From NCBI RefSeq assembly GCF_001678675.1, contig NZ_LZRN01000018.1, positions 1-64,000 of the forward strand: DNA of 64,000 nucleotides, read 5' to 3'. The notes under the pieces are model-generated. The model was not told where the DNA came from and did no database searches. It worked only from the letters and a program-made list of their open reading frames with translations. This document shows, piece after piece, positions 1 to 8,837 of this stretch (the first letter of the stretch is position 1; the number at the start of each line of letters is the position of its first letter). Both the position numbers and the translations under genes were made by a program. Source of the stretch: Gelidibacter algens (GTDB lineage Bacteria; Bacteroidota; Bacteroidia; Flavobacteriales; Flavobacteriaceae).

Positions 1-15
1 TTTTTAGTTCTTTTT

Positions 16-501
16 TTAATCTATCGCTTTTCTATTGAGTCGCTGCTCTGCCATTTCGTTTAACTTCTCATCAGCACCATATTCTTCGTCTAGCGTTTCT
101 TTAAGTTTGGATGCAATGTTCTTATGACCCAGTTCTTTGGCATATCTAATGGCGGTACCATAACCTGAAATTTCATAGTGTTCCACGCGTTGTGCCTCTG
201 CTATCAAACCAGCATTAGTAACATCATCGCCTTTTTTTTCTTTTATAAAACCTTCAGCCTCTTTGATCAAACCTTCCATCGCTTTGCAGGTTTCGCCCTC
301 CGGATCAATGCCTAGCTCATCGCACACCTCTTCCAGACGCTTTTTCTGTTTTTTCGTTTCCTCCAAATGCCCTTCAAAAGCTTTCTTCAACTTAGCATCT
401 GTAGCATGTTCTGCCATTTTCGGTAAGGCTTTAATAAGTTGCTTTTCAGCACTATATAAATCCTTTAATTGGTGTTCAAATAAATCTTCTAATGTTTTCA
501 T
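16..501 (-). CDS. DUF892 (YciE/YciF) ferritin-like protein
   Basis: The 161-residue protein matches the YciE/YciF (DUF892) family of small ferritin-like four-helix proteins, which are induced by stress and thought to bind a di-iron centre. Visible family marks are DLYSAEKQL (residues 14-22), HLEET (45-49), RVEHYEISGYGT (105-116) and DEEYGAD (138-144), which supply the Glu and His residues of the helices. The length is normal for the family and there is no signal peptide, so it should be cytoplasmic. It is divergent from the small stress genes starting at 794. The exact role is unknown even in characterised relatives; family assignment is firm. Confidence 0.9.
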   Translation of the reverse strand: MKTLEDLFEHQLKDLYSAEKQLIKALPKMAEHATDAKLKKAFEGHLEETKKQKKRLEEVCDELGIDPEGETCKAMEGLIKEAEGFIKEKKGDDVTNAGLIAEAQRVEHYEISGYGTAIRYAKELGHKNIASKLKETLDEEYGADEKLNEMAEQRLNRKAID

Positions 502-660
502 TTTCTTTAAATTTTGAATTAAAATAAGAGTTCGAATTTGTGATGGTGTTAAATTAGAAGTTTGTTGCCATAAGGGTTATTCCTAAACGCTCTAAAATTG
601 ACTTAAAAAAAATATTTAAGGAAAGCTATAAAAATTAGGATCCTCTTTAGACATTGAGCA

Positions 661-695
661 TTGTTTTGAGGGGCAATTGTTAAGTGCCAAAACAA
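661..695. repeat. Bulged hairpin in divergent intergenic region
   Basis: TTGTTTT (661-667) pairs with AAAACAA (689-695), and inside it GGCA (672-675) pairs with TGCC (685-688), with a 4-nt bulge on one side and a 9-nt loop. It lies between the divergent DUF892 gene and the small genes at 794. It has no T-tract, so it is not an obvious terminator. It may be an operator or a transcript structure. Confidence 0.35.
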
Positions 696-793
696 CAATT
701 TACCGCATTTAAGTCAAAATCTGTGCGTATCAAGATAAGTGTGCTCAAAATTTGTTGATACATTACAATAAGAAAATATTAAAACAACAGATC

Positions 794-931
794 ATGAGCG
801 ACAAACAAAAAGATCAGGAAACTGATAGGAAGGATTCAAGTACTAAACATGCTAGAGGCAGTAAAAAAGTACACAGTGAAAGAGACGATTCAACAGAAGA
901 CGGCTTCAAACCAAATAAAACTAAAAAATAA
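794..931 (+). CDS. Small charged hypothetical protein (45 aa)
   Basis: An ATG at 794 opens a 45-residue frame ending at TAA 929-931, five bases before the next gene. The product is very hydrophilic, rich in Lys, Asp and Ser, with no hydrophobic segment, and resembles the short disordered proteins often found beside CsbD-type stress genes. The close spacing to the CsbD-like gene suggests co-transcription. No family was recognised. The main support is the start, the operon position and the stress-gene context, so the call is tentative. Confidence 0.45.
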   Translation: MSDKQKDQETDRKDSSTKHARGSKKVHSERDDSTEDGFKPNKTKK

Positions 932-936
932 AAATT

Positions 937-1188
937 ATGAGTTTAGATAAAGATAATAACAAACATCGTGGGTATACTGAAGATAGCAAACTTAATAGTG
1001 CCGATGACAGTTTAGAAGGTAAATGGAGCAATATTCAAGCAGATTATCGTAAAAAAAATCCCACCATCACTGATGAAGACATAGACTTTAAATCGGGAGA
1101 TTTTAATCATATGATTGCAAGTATTGCGCGCAGAACCAATAGAAGTGCAGAAGATATAGAAAACGACATCAAAAATTGGAACATGTAA
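937..1188 (+). CDS. CsbD-like general stress protein
   Basis: The 83-residue soluble protein has the CsbD-like pattern: a W-x-x-I-x-x-DYRKK stretch (about residues 31-40), then ITDEDIDF (44-51), then a helical part ending in RTNRSAEDIENDI (66-78). CsbD-family proteins are small, highly expressed stress proteins without a known biochemical activity. It follows the 794 gene by five bases and is followed by a clear intrinsic terminator (1240-1275), so the two form a short transcription unit. Its N-terminus is longer and more charged than classical CsbD, so it is a divergent member. Confidence 0.65.
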   Translation: MSLDKDNNKHRGYTEDSKLNSADDSLEGKWSNIQADYRKKNPTITDEDIDFKSGDFNHMIASIARRTNRSAEDIENDIKNWNM

Positions 1189-1239
1189 TTGGCGTCTTCA
1201 TAGCTAACGTTATTTAATTTTGATGATATTTAATTGTAT

Positions 1240-1275
1240 AACCATGGACTCTATTTTGGAAGTCCATGGTTTTTT
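1240..1275 (+). terminator. Rho-independent terminator after CsbD-like gene
   Basis: AACCATGGACT (1240-1250) and AGTCCATGGTT (1261-1271) form a perfect 11-bp stem around a 10-nt loop, followed directly by a T-run. It lies 51 bp after the stop of the CsbD-like gene and ends that transcript. Confidence 0.85.
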
Positions 1276-1277
1276 GA

Positions 1278-1419
1278 CGTCATTTGAAGTTGGAAATTAC
1301 CTTTGAAAGCCAGCCTCGTGAAGTGATACAGGGTATGTTTTTTTTGATCAGTGAAGACAGTAGTTATATTACAACGCAGTTCATCCATATTAATGGTGGC
1401 AAAATTATTGGATTGTAAG
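1278..1419 (+). pseudogene. C-terminal remnant of a short-chain dehydrogenase/reductase
   Basis: Frame 1278-1419 has no start codon of its own and encodes the hallmark C-terminus of classical SDR enzymes: PREVIQGMFFLISEDSSYI, then TTQFIHINGGKIIGL and a stop. This corresponds to the conserved 'A/E-V-A-x-G-x-x-F-L-x-S-D-x-S-S-Y-I-T-G-Q-x-I-x-V-D-G-G' end of the fold. The Rossmann domain and Tyr-x-x-x-Lys catalytic part are absent upstream, where there is only the preceding terminator. It is therefore a deletion remnant of a once complete gene. Confidence 0.7.
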
Positions 1420-1539
1420 CCATGGTGTCGAAATGGCATTTTTCAAAGAAGACAGCATGAGTAAAATTCAATTATCAAACTTGAGAAAGGTATGCCCAAA
1501 AAAATTTTGTAAATTTCTAAATAGTACTAACTTGCCTCC

Positions 1540-3024
1540 ATGGAAATAAAAGTGCAAAGAAAAAAATTGAAATTCACTCCTGATGCGAAACGGGTGGTCA
1601 CACGTTTTTTTAACAACGGAGAAGAACGTACAAAACAGCTGATACTAAGAATATTGGAGTTTTCTGGAGAGAAAGTGGAAGAGGAATTAGCAAAAACGCT
1701 CCATGAATTTAAGGGAAGGCATCGTAACTTAAAAAAAATATTTAAGTTTCATTGTGGGCAATTTGAAGCCTTGATCAACCATATGGGCGTGGATTACGAT
1801 CAGCTGTCCGAGAACCAAAAAATGCTGATAGGCTCTTACAGTACTATGGAATATTCTATAGAGTCAGCAGCACTCTTCAATCCATCAATGATAGAAGATT
1901 TAGATCAATCTTTTTTGAAAGAAGGAGAGAAACGTGTAATTATCTCTTTTAGGGCAACGGGCGAAGGACATTTGTCATCTATTGTTTTTAGAAGGGCCAT
2001 CTTAGATAAAGATAACAACTTAAATGTTCTACAAGTTAAAAATCACATCGACCTTCCTGAGGTTGTCTATAAGGTCTCTTATGATAAGCAGCGTTTTGTG
2101 GAGAAAATGCAGGAAATAAAAATTCCTGACAATTATATTTCTGAAATTATGGATCCGCTGCCAGATCGTTTTGAATATTATGATCTCAAAAATGCTGTAC
2201 ATAAATTATTGGAAGCAAATAACGTAGACGAACCTAAAAAAATGGCATTACATGAAATGACATGGTTAGTTGACTCTTATTATGATTTGAAGTTCAATGA
2301 AGAAAGTGATATTTCTGAACGTGTTATTTTTCCTAATTCTCCTGCTGAAAGTAGAGGTATAGAAGATGCGCGCTTTGTCAGGTTTCAAGATGAGGACCGT
2401 GAGGAAACCATTTATGCCACATATACTGCCTTTAATGGTCACACCATTATTCCTAAATTGTTGAGCACACATGATTTTTTGAATTTCAGAATCATGCCCA
2501 TTCATGGCAATGCCGCACAAAACAAGAATTTTGCCATGTTCCCTCGTAAAATAAATGGAAAATATGCCATGCTTGCTAGAGTGGACGGTTATAACAATTA
2601 CATTATTTTTTCAGATCGGATTACTTTGTGGAATGACCCTATAAAAATACAAGAACCAAAATTTGCTTGGGATCTTACCCAAATAGGAAATTGTGGATCT
2701 CCCATATATACCAAAGATGGGTGGCTAATTTTAACTCATGGCGTGGGCCCGATGAGACGTTATTGTATTGGTGCTTCCTTGTTGGATTTGGAAGATCCTA
2801 CAAAAGTTATTGGCCGACTAAAAGAACCGTTATTGTCACCAAGCAAAGAGGAACGTGAAGGCTATGTGCCTAACGTGGTCTATTCCTGTGGTGGACTTAT
2901 CCATAATGATTATCTTATTTTACCTTACGCTGTGTCAGACTATTCATCATCTTACGCCACTATAAAACTGTCTGAACTTTTAAAAGCGCTTAAGGAATCT
3001 TTAAAACTTCAATTGACCTCCTAA
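1540..3024 (+). CDS. Glycoside hydrolase family 130 protein (mannoside phosphorylase/hydrolase)
   Basis: The 494-residue protein carries the five-bladed propeller signature of GH130, a family of inverting beta-mannoside phosphorylases and some hydrolases. Visible blocks are FRATGEGHLSSIVFR (residues 137-151), SPAESRGIEDARFVRF (267-282) and the NCGSPIYTKDGWLILTHGVG region near 385-405. An N-terminal helical extension of about 130 residues precedes the propeller. No signal peptide is seen, so it should be cytoplasmic. It ends one base before the convergent GT4 gene. The substrate is probably a beta-mannosyl oligosaccharide by family, but phosphorylase versus hydrolase activity cannot be decided here. 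Confidence 0.88.
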   Translation: MEIKVQRKKLKFTPDAKRVVTRFFNNGEERTKQLILRILEFSGEKVEEELAKTLHEFKGRHRNLKKIFKFHCGQFEALINHMGVDYDQLSENQKMLIGSYSTMEYSIESAALFNPSMIEDLDQSFLKEGEKRVIISFRATGEGHLSSIVFRRAILDKDNNLNVLQVKNHIDLPEVVYKVSYDKQRFVEKMQEIKIPDNYISEIMDPLPDRFEYYDLKNAVHKLLEANNVDEPKKMALHEMTWLVDSYYDLKFNEESDISERVIFPNSPAESRGIEDARFVRFQDEDREETIYATYTAFNGHTIIPKLLSTHDFLNFRIMPIHGNAAQNKNFAMFPRKINGKYAMLARVDGYNNYIIFSDRITLWNDPIKIQEPKFAWDLTQIGNCGSPIYTKDGWLILTHGVGPMRRYCIGASLLDLEDPTKVIGRLKEPLLSPSKEEREGYVPNVVYSCGGLIHNDYLILPYAVSDYSSSYATIKLSELLKALKESLKLQLTS

Positions 3025-3025
3025 T

Positions 3026-5332
3026 TTATGGATATTCTTCAAATGCCAAACGGGCCAACAAATAGCTTATGGTAGATTCAGCACCCTGGTTTAAGTTGAC
3101 ATTATTGAGTTCCAATCCGTCATAACATCCGGTTGTGCAAGGGTTATAGATAATTTGGTTGAGATGATTATTGCCCATAAACCAGCTAAAGGCCAGTTCC
3201 ATTTTGTCTTCATAACCTTTACTGGGGAACATCTCATTGAAATTTTTAAGGGCTAAAATGGTGTAAGCAACATCAATAGGCTGTTGCCCGCCAAGAGAAC
3301 ATTCTTTTAAAGAATCACCTCTCAAAAACCACGTCTGATTTGAAATGACCTTAAACTCGTGGTCCACAAATAGATGTTGAAGCAAAAAGTTAAAAGATTC
3401 AATTGCGGTGATTTTATAGTCTTCAATTTGTGTGATTTTATAAACCTCGAGCATAGCTTCTGGCAACACACTATTGCCATAGGTCAAATAAGACTCAAAC
3501 CATTTCCAGTCTTTACGAGACTCATGCTTGTACATGTTGAGTAGTTTGCTACCTAATTTTAGAATGCTATTGTAATAATTTGAATCTGGTGTTGCAAGTC
3601 CTGAGGTCTTGATCCCTTTGATGATAAAGGCCATTGCTCTGGGCGAATTGAACCTGTCTCCATTGGGAAGAAAGTCTCCAAAACAATCTCTAGCTCTGTC
3701 AAAAATATAGTCATATGTTTCAGGAAAGAGCTCTTCAACTTCCAATAAATGGCCTACAGCCCAAATGGCGCGTCCATTCGAATCCTCAAGATTTACAAGC
3801 TCATTTTGAGATGTAAATTTTTTGTTTTTATCCACATAGTTTAAGAACAGACCATCATGTCGGTGACATTTCACAATAAAATTAAAGTATAATATCATCG
3901 ATGGAATTAGCGCTTCGTCTCTTGTGAGCTTAAAGGCTTCACAAATCACAATCAAAGCCCTTGCGTTATCGTCCAACGTGTATCCTGATTGAATGTCTGG
4001 TTGATTCAATTTCGCAAACTGAATGAGTCCAACGGTTGTTGTCATCCTATAAAGATGTTGCAGCTTTATTTCAGGTTTATTAAAGACAAGTTTAATTTTA
4101 GGTGCAAATTTTTGGAACAAATTCCCGTGGGCCAGCGCTGAATTTTGCCATGAGGTGGAAGCCGAGGCATGAAGTCCGTTGAGACCCAAATTTTTCCTGT
4201 GCTGCTTGTCATTTAATAGGGTCCGTAAATGTTTGGTCAGCATTTTACTATTTTCAAAGTCAAACAACAGTCCTTTATTTTCAGATAAAACCTCTTTAGC
4301 ATGAGGAATTGGTGTGGAAATGATAGGGCAGCCACAACTCATGGCATAAGCAAATGTACCACTTACGGCTTGATTGGGGTCTTTAGAGGTAAATAAATAA
4401 ACGTCTGTCAGTTGAAGATATTCCAGCAAGGTTTCCAACGGAACAAATTCGTTCACAAATGTGACGTGACTGCCTATTTTCAAATCGTTGATTTTTTTAA
4501 CAAGAAACTCACGGTAGATTTCCCCTTCATTTTTAACAAGGGTAGGATGTGTTTTTCCTAGAATCAAAAACATAACTTTCGGAAATTCCTTGATGATTTC
4601 TGGAAGCGCTTCTAAAGTAGTCTCAATACTTTTACCTGGTCCTAAAAGTCCGAAGGTTGATAGTACCGTCTTGTCTTTAAGACCATATTTAGACTTTAAT
4701 TTTGATTTGTTTTTATGGCGTATCAAATGTGTACCATGATTGATCACCTCAATTTTTGAAGGTGCAATGCCATAGGTTGCTACTAAAATGCTTTTTGAGG
4801 TATTCGTCATCACCGTAAGACATTTTGCGCTAGCTGCAATAGCAGTAACATGATGTATAAAATCTTCATCAGGATTTGGAATAACCGTATGGAACGCCAC
4901 AATTAAAGGTTTCTTTAACGATTTTAAAAACCCAATAAAGGCATCTGAACACCCATTGAACAGTCCAAATTCATGTTGAATCATCACAAGTTTGATGGTG
5001 TCATCAGCATTGATTTTAGCAGTTAAGGTCTGATAACTCTCACTGCTGTCTGTATTCAAACTGTATATAAAGTCAGCAGCACTCTCAAGCTGATGTTTGG
5101 TATTATAAAGTGCGCATATCTCAATCTTGCAAGAATCTCCAAACGCGTTCTCTACACTCTTTTTCAAATCTTGTGAATAGGTGGCAATACCACATTCGCG
5201 AGGCGGAAAGGTTGTTAACATCAAAATTGACGCAACCTCTTTTGGAGTTTCTGTTGACTTGGCAATCTGGTTTTTTAAACGCCGCTTCATTCTTTGACTA
5301 TTGAAAGACTTTTTGAGGGATATATTTTGCAT
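3026..5332 (-). CDS. Two-domain glycosyltransferase (GT4 plus alpha/alpha toroid)
   Basis: The first 420 or so residues form a GT-B fold glycosyltransferase of family 4: the N-terminal loop TTFPPRECGIATYSQDL, and the donor-binding segment with DVYLFTSKDPNQAVSGTFAYA followed by a Gly-Cys-Pro-Ile-Ile-Ser turn. The remaining 340 residues, with SGYTLDDNARALI and WAVGHLLE, look like an (alpha/alpha) barrel, an arrangement seen in other bacteria next to GH130 enzymes. The longest frame reaches 5386 with a TTG start; I chose the first ATG at 5332 (768 aa). It converges on the GH130 gene with one base between, suggesting the pair builds and recycles one mannose-containing glycan. Acceptor and product are unknown. 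Confidence 0.85.
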   Translation of the reverse strand: MQNISLKKSFNSQRMKRRLKNQIAKSTETPKEVASILMLTTFPPRECGIATYSQDLKKSVENAFGDSCKIEICALYNTKHQLESAADFIYSLNTDSSESYQTLTAKINADDTIKLVMIQHEFGLFNGCSDAFIGFLKSLKKPLIVAFHTVIPNPDEDFIHHVTAIAASAKCLTVMTNTSKSILVATYGIAPSKIEVINHGTHLIRHKNKSKLKSKYGLKDKTVLSTFGLLGPGKSIETTLEALPEIIKEFPKVMFLILGKTHPTLVKNEGEIYREFLVKKINDLKIGSHVTFVNEFVPLETLLEYLQLTDVYLFTSKDPNQAVSGTFAYAMSCGCPIISTPIPHAKEVLSENKGLLFDFENSKMLTKHLRTLLNDKQHRKNLGLNGLHASASTSWQNSALAHGNLFQKFAPKIKLVFNKPEIKLQHLYRMTTTVGLIQFAKLNQPDIQSGYTLDDNARALIVICEAFKLTRDEALIPSMILYFNFIVKCHRHDGLFLNYVDKNKKFTSQNELVNLEDSNGRAIWAVGHLLEVEELFPETYDYIFDRARDCFGDFLPNGDRFNSPRAMAFIIKGIKTSGLATPDSNYYNSILKLGSKLLNMYKHESRKDWKWFESYLTYGNSVLPEAMLEVYKITQIEDYKITAIESFNFLLQHLFVDHEFKVISNQTWFLRGDSLKECSLGGQQPIDVAYTILALKNFNEMFPSKGYEDKMELAFSWFMGNNHLNQIIYNPCTTGCYDGLELNNVNLNQGAESTISYLLARLAFEEYP

Positions 5333-5826
5333 GATTTTAGTGGTATTATAAAATGAAAAGCGGAAGTTTAAATTTACCTTAGTCAAGTACCTTCAGGGTG
5401 CTTTATTGATATAGATTGTAACCTAAAAAATAAGCACTTTCTTTTTAGGGTCTTTTGCGTCAATCAATTTAGGTATAGAGCGCAATTATAGAGGTAGAAG
5501 TCATTTTTTTTATTTTGCCTCACTTCTCAAGATAAGAAATATAATTTTGTAATGTGGTATAAATCTACTGCTCATTTCAAAACAAAGCAGTTAAAGTAGT
5601 TTTGTCAGAAAGATTGAAGTTAAGTGCGCTTTTATATGCCTCAAATTGAGGAGAAGATTTGGAAACGTATGGTGTGTGATGGATTGATGGTAATAAGTTG
5701 GAATGGTAAAAAAAATGTTTTTTCCTTCTTTAAATCCTTTGTATTGCGTTAATTTTGGTAGCTTAAATTAATTATATTCCTTTTTTATTAGTCCCTTAAG
5801 TAAAAATTATATATAAAAATAATTCC
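5333..5826. other. Divergent intergenic region, 494 bp, probable promoters
   Basis: No gene is seen between the divergent GT4 and EEP genes. A TAATTTTG element (5750-5757), matching the Bacteroidota TAnnTTTG -7 consensus, lies about 70 bp before the EEP start, but no TTG is found at the expected -33 distance, so the promoter call is weak. Confidence 0.4.
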
Positions 5827-6903
5827 ATGAGCGCTATTGAATACATTGCCTTAATTCTCAATCTTCTAATTTGTTTGCCCAGTGTGGCTTCTATGACCAA
5901 ATTTGATTATTGGTGGGTGAGGGTTTTTGATTTTCCGAGAATACAAATAGCGGTCCTTATAGTGCTCAATATAATTTTAGGCTTATACGCATATTCTTTT
6001 AGTCATTGGTCACAGTATGCAATTTTGATACTGCTCGGTATCGGTTTAGTTTATCAATGTTGGCTAATTCTGCCCTATACCATCTTATGGCCAAAACAGG
6101 TTATAAAATACGGAGGTACAGAGAATAAGAATATCATAAGTATTTTAGTAAGCAATGTTTTGACCACAAATAGTGAATACCATCGCTTAATAGATTTAAT
6201 TAAATTGAAAGACCCTGATGTGTTTTTGACCTTGGAATCTGATCATAAGTGGGAAAAAGCGCTATCGGTTTTAGAGGAGTCGTATACCTATACTGTAAAA
6301 ATTCCTTTGGATAATCTTTATGGGATGCATCTGTATTCTAAATTGCCATTAGAAGAAACAGAAGTAAAATATCTGATAAAAGATCACATTCCGTCCATCC
6401 ACGGAAAGATTAAGTTGGCCAATGGAAAAAGTGCTAATTTTCATTGTCTGCATCCGCGACCACCAAGTCCCACAGAAAGTAAAACTTCTACCAATAGAGA
6501 CGCTGAATTATTATTGGTAGGAAAAAATATTGAAGAAGATGCTAAGTTAGTGTTGGTGTTTGGTGATCTTAATGATGTGGCTTGGTCAAGAACCACCAAA
6601 ATGTTCCAAAAGATAAGTGGACTGATGGATCCAAGAAGAGGGAGAGGCTTCTTCAACACCTTTACAACAAGAAATATATTGATGCGCTGGCCACTAGATC
6701 ATGTTTTTCATAGCAATGACTTTACACTCATTGAAATGTCGCGAGAAAGGGATATTGGATCAGACCATTTCCCCATGTATATAAAATTGAATTATACGCC
6801 CGAGGCCGAATGGGAACAAGATGAGCTCAATGCCTCACAAAGTGATAGAGAGTGGGCAGATAAAAAGATTGAGAAAGGGGAGAAGAATGAAAAAAATGAT
6901 TGA
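5827..6903 (+). CDS. Membrane-anchored endonuclease/exonuclease/phosphatase family protein
   Basis: The 358-residue protein begins with three hydrophobic segments (about residues 3-20, 38-57 and 62-80), then an extracytoplasmic EEP (DNase I-like) domain. The metal-binding and catalytic motifs are visible: LESDHKW near 135, HCLHPRPPSP near 205-214, FGDLNDVAW near 245-253, LDHVFHSND near 290 and GSDHFPMYI near 310-318. The family contains nucleases and phosphodiesterases acting on nucleic acids, lipids or inositol phosphates; the substrate here is unknown. A highly charged tail ends the protein. It appears monocistronic. Confidence 0.85.
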   Translation: MSAIEYIALILNLLICLPSVASMTKFDYWWVRVFDFPRIQIAVLIVLNIILGLYAYSFSHWSQYAILILLGIGLVYQCWLILPYTILWPKQVIKYGGTENKNIISILVSNVLTTNSEYHRLIDLIKLKDPDVFLTLESDHKWEKALSVLEESYTYTVKIPLDNLYGMHLYSKLPLEETEVKYLIKDHIPSIHGKIKLANGKSANFHCLHPRPPSPTESKTSTNRDAELLLVGKNIEEDAKLVLVFGDLNDVAWSRTTKMFQKISGLMDPRRGRGFFNTFTTRNILMRWPLDHVFHSNDFTLIEMSRERDIGSDHFPMYIKLNYTPEAEWEQDELNASQSDREWADKKIEKGEKNEKND

Positions 6904-7119
6904 GTAATTAATGCTACTTCTAATCATATACATATACTATTAGTATGGACTTCTCTTTTTAATATACACCTATAATAGATCTCTGCCTCGACTCCCTTCA
7001 AACAAAACACTATCAGAAATTACAACTACCTTTTCAAAGCAAAATGGCCAACTTTTTCTATTCCTGTTTCTGTTCTAAATATAAACCAGTAATCAGAAGA
7101 TGGTGGTCCTTCACGAGAT

Positions 7120-7281
7120 TTAGATCGGTCTTTTAGGAAGAAATCTTCTGATCAGTCCTATTTGATTTTCTACAGTTCCTTCATCTTGAAATGTATAAGG
7201 TCTTGTAAAATAAGTTTTTACTCAGTGCTCATCAGCAATTTTCTTATGTCCGGCAAACTGTTTTCCGTTGCCAAAAATCAT
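7120..7281 (-). pseudogene. IS30-family transposase remnant (frameshifted)
   Basis: On the minus strand, 7227-7281 reads FGNGKQFAGHKKIADEH, and after a frame change 7120-7221 reads VKTYFTRPYTFQDEGTVEN and then QIGLIRRFLPKRPI. Together they match the DDE catalytic region of IS30-type transposases: 'DNGKEFAxHxxIA', then 'xYFAxPYxxxxxGTxENxNGLIRxFxPK'. The first Asp is Gly here, and no complete gene or terminal repeats were found within 6904-7353. It is a dead insertion-sequence fragment. The rest of that 450-bp gap holds no other recognisable gene. Confidence 0.7.
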
Positions 7282-7353
7282 TTTTTTTTATCCAACGGCT
7301 CCCCATTCTTGATCCCCTTTGGCAAACTTCTCTTTTAAATTGATTTTTATAAT

Positions 7354-8754
7354 TCACAAGTTATTTATTTGATTTATAATCCAATTACCAATCGTCTCCA
7401 AAGCAAGGGGGGCAAATGTTTGCTCAATTTGAGCGTACTCTGAAGTCAGTCCTGTTTTGCTTTCTTGAAATATGTGATTGAGCCCTACTAGTAAAACAAC
7501 TTCTTGATGCTTTGATTTGCTTGCAGCCAGTGCGTCTTTCACTTGCTGTAAATGATATTTTGGTGGCACTTGGGTATCTTTGCTTCCATAAAGCGCCAAG
7601 GCTGGTATTCTGATTTTTTTGATTTCATCTACAGGGTTATAATTGTAAAAATATCTCATCCAAGGGCTTGTTCTTACAGAGACAAGGTTTTGAATAAATT
7701 CCTTCTTATTCACCTCAGCGGGGAGCAATGACTTTAACATTTCTGAATTTTGATAGAATATAATTAAGTCCTCTTTAACGCTTTCTGTTTCCTTTTCGGT
7801 GGAAGCGATGTCAATCGCCTCCTTTACATAAGCCTCAAATTGTTTTTGGTCAGCGACTGGAAAATTCCTGTTGTCAATTGATTGGGTATAAGAAACAAAC
7901 TTTCCTGATGTTCCTGTACCTGCAAGCATTACTATAAACCCTACATCTTTTGACTGATTGGCTACCATGGGAGCAATTATTGCCCCTTCACTGTGGCCAA
8001 TCAATCCAATTTTACTTTTATCGATTTTTGGGTGGCTTTTCAAAAAATCAATGGCACTGAGGACATCTGAGGCAAAATCAGCTGTAGTTCCTTCAGCAAA
8101 ATTACCAGTCGATTCACCAAATCCTCTATCATCATAGCGCAAGACTGCAATGCCTCTTCTTGTTAAATAATCTGATAATACAAGAAATGGCTTATGTGTC
8201 ATAAATGATTCATCCCTATCTTGAGGTCCACTACCTGAGATCAAAATGACGACAGGGGGTTTTTTTTGTGACGGATTTGGTAGCGTCAAGGTTCCAGCCA
8301 GTGTAACATTGTCTTTTTGGTTGGTGAAAGTAATATCTTCCACCTGATAAGGATATGGCTTTATCGGTTCCTGAGGTCTGTTTGGTTTGACTTCCACGAT
8401 GGATTCTTTTGTCAGAACCAAAGGCACAATATTTACACCCTCTTGAAAGGAACCTTCTATTGTTCTTGAAGCCGTATTCCATTTTCCATTGAATTTGAAT
8501 CCTAAGTTGGAAGCATCAACAATCAGAACCCCATCTGCAAAAGTTGTTAAATGTGATTGAAGTCCTTTTGCCCCCTGGCTTGGAATTGCTATTTCGGTAG
8601 TCAGTTTACTTTCATTTCCTGAGATTTGAAAAATAAACAACATTTTTCTTCCTGCCTGTACCTCAAGGTTTCCGTGCCAAGTGCCTGTAATATCCTGAGA
8701 AATACCTAGAAAGGGAAGTGTTAAAAAGGCTATGATAATAAGTAAATTTTTCAT
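7354..8754 (-). CDS. Secreted alpha/beta hydrolase
   Basis: The 466-residue protein has a signal peptide (residues 1-19, cleavage near GISQ-D), a beta-rich N-terminal region of about 120 residues, and an alpha/beta-hydrolase domain. The nucleophile is Ser255 in GHSEG; the oxyanion region is ISGSGPQDRDE (about 172-182); the acid is probably Asp in GSKDTQVPP and the base His in GLNHIFQES. This layout is typical of exported esterase or acyl-peptidase-like proteins of Bacteroidota. It lies 83 bp downstream of the sigma factor and membrane-protein genes on the same strand, so it may be controlled by that ECF sigma factor. The substrate is unknown. Confidence 0.85.
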   Translation of the reverse strand: MKNLLIIIAFLTLPFLGISQDITGTWHGNLEVQAGRKMLFIFQISGNESKLTTEIAIPSQGAKGLQSHLTTFADGVLIVDASNLGFKFNGKWNTASRTIEGSFQEGVNIVPLVLTKESIVEVKPNRPQEPIKPYPYQVEDITFTNQKDNVTLAGTLTLPNPSQKKPPVVILISGSGPQDRDESFMTHKPFLVLSDYLTRRGIAVLRYDDRGFGESTGNFAEGTTADFASDVLSAIDFLKSHPKIDKSKIGLIGHSEGAIIAPMVANQSKDVGFIVMLAGTGTSGKFVSYTQSIDNRNFPVADQKQFEAYVKEAIDIASTEKETESVKEDLIIFYQNSEMLKSLLPAEVNKKEFIQNLVSVRTSPWMRYFYNYNPVDEIKKIRIPALALYGSKDTQVPPKYHLQQVKDALAASKSKHQEVVLLVGLNHIFQESKTGLTSEYAQIEQTFAPLALETIGNWIINQINNL

Positions 8755-8837
8755 GATTATGTCTTTTTTTTAAGGTATAGTTATCCTATGACTGATAGAT
8801 TCAGCCAATTAAAAGCTTGTATTAAGTAGATGGAAAT

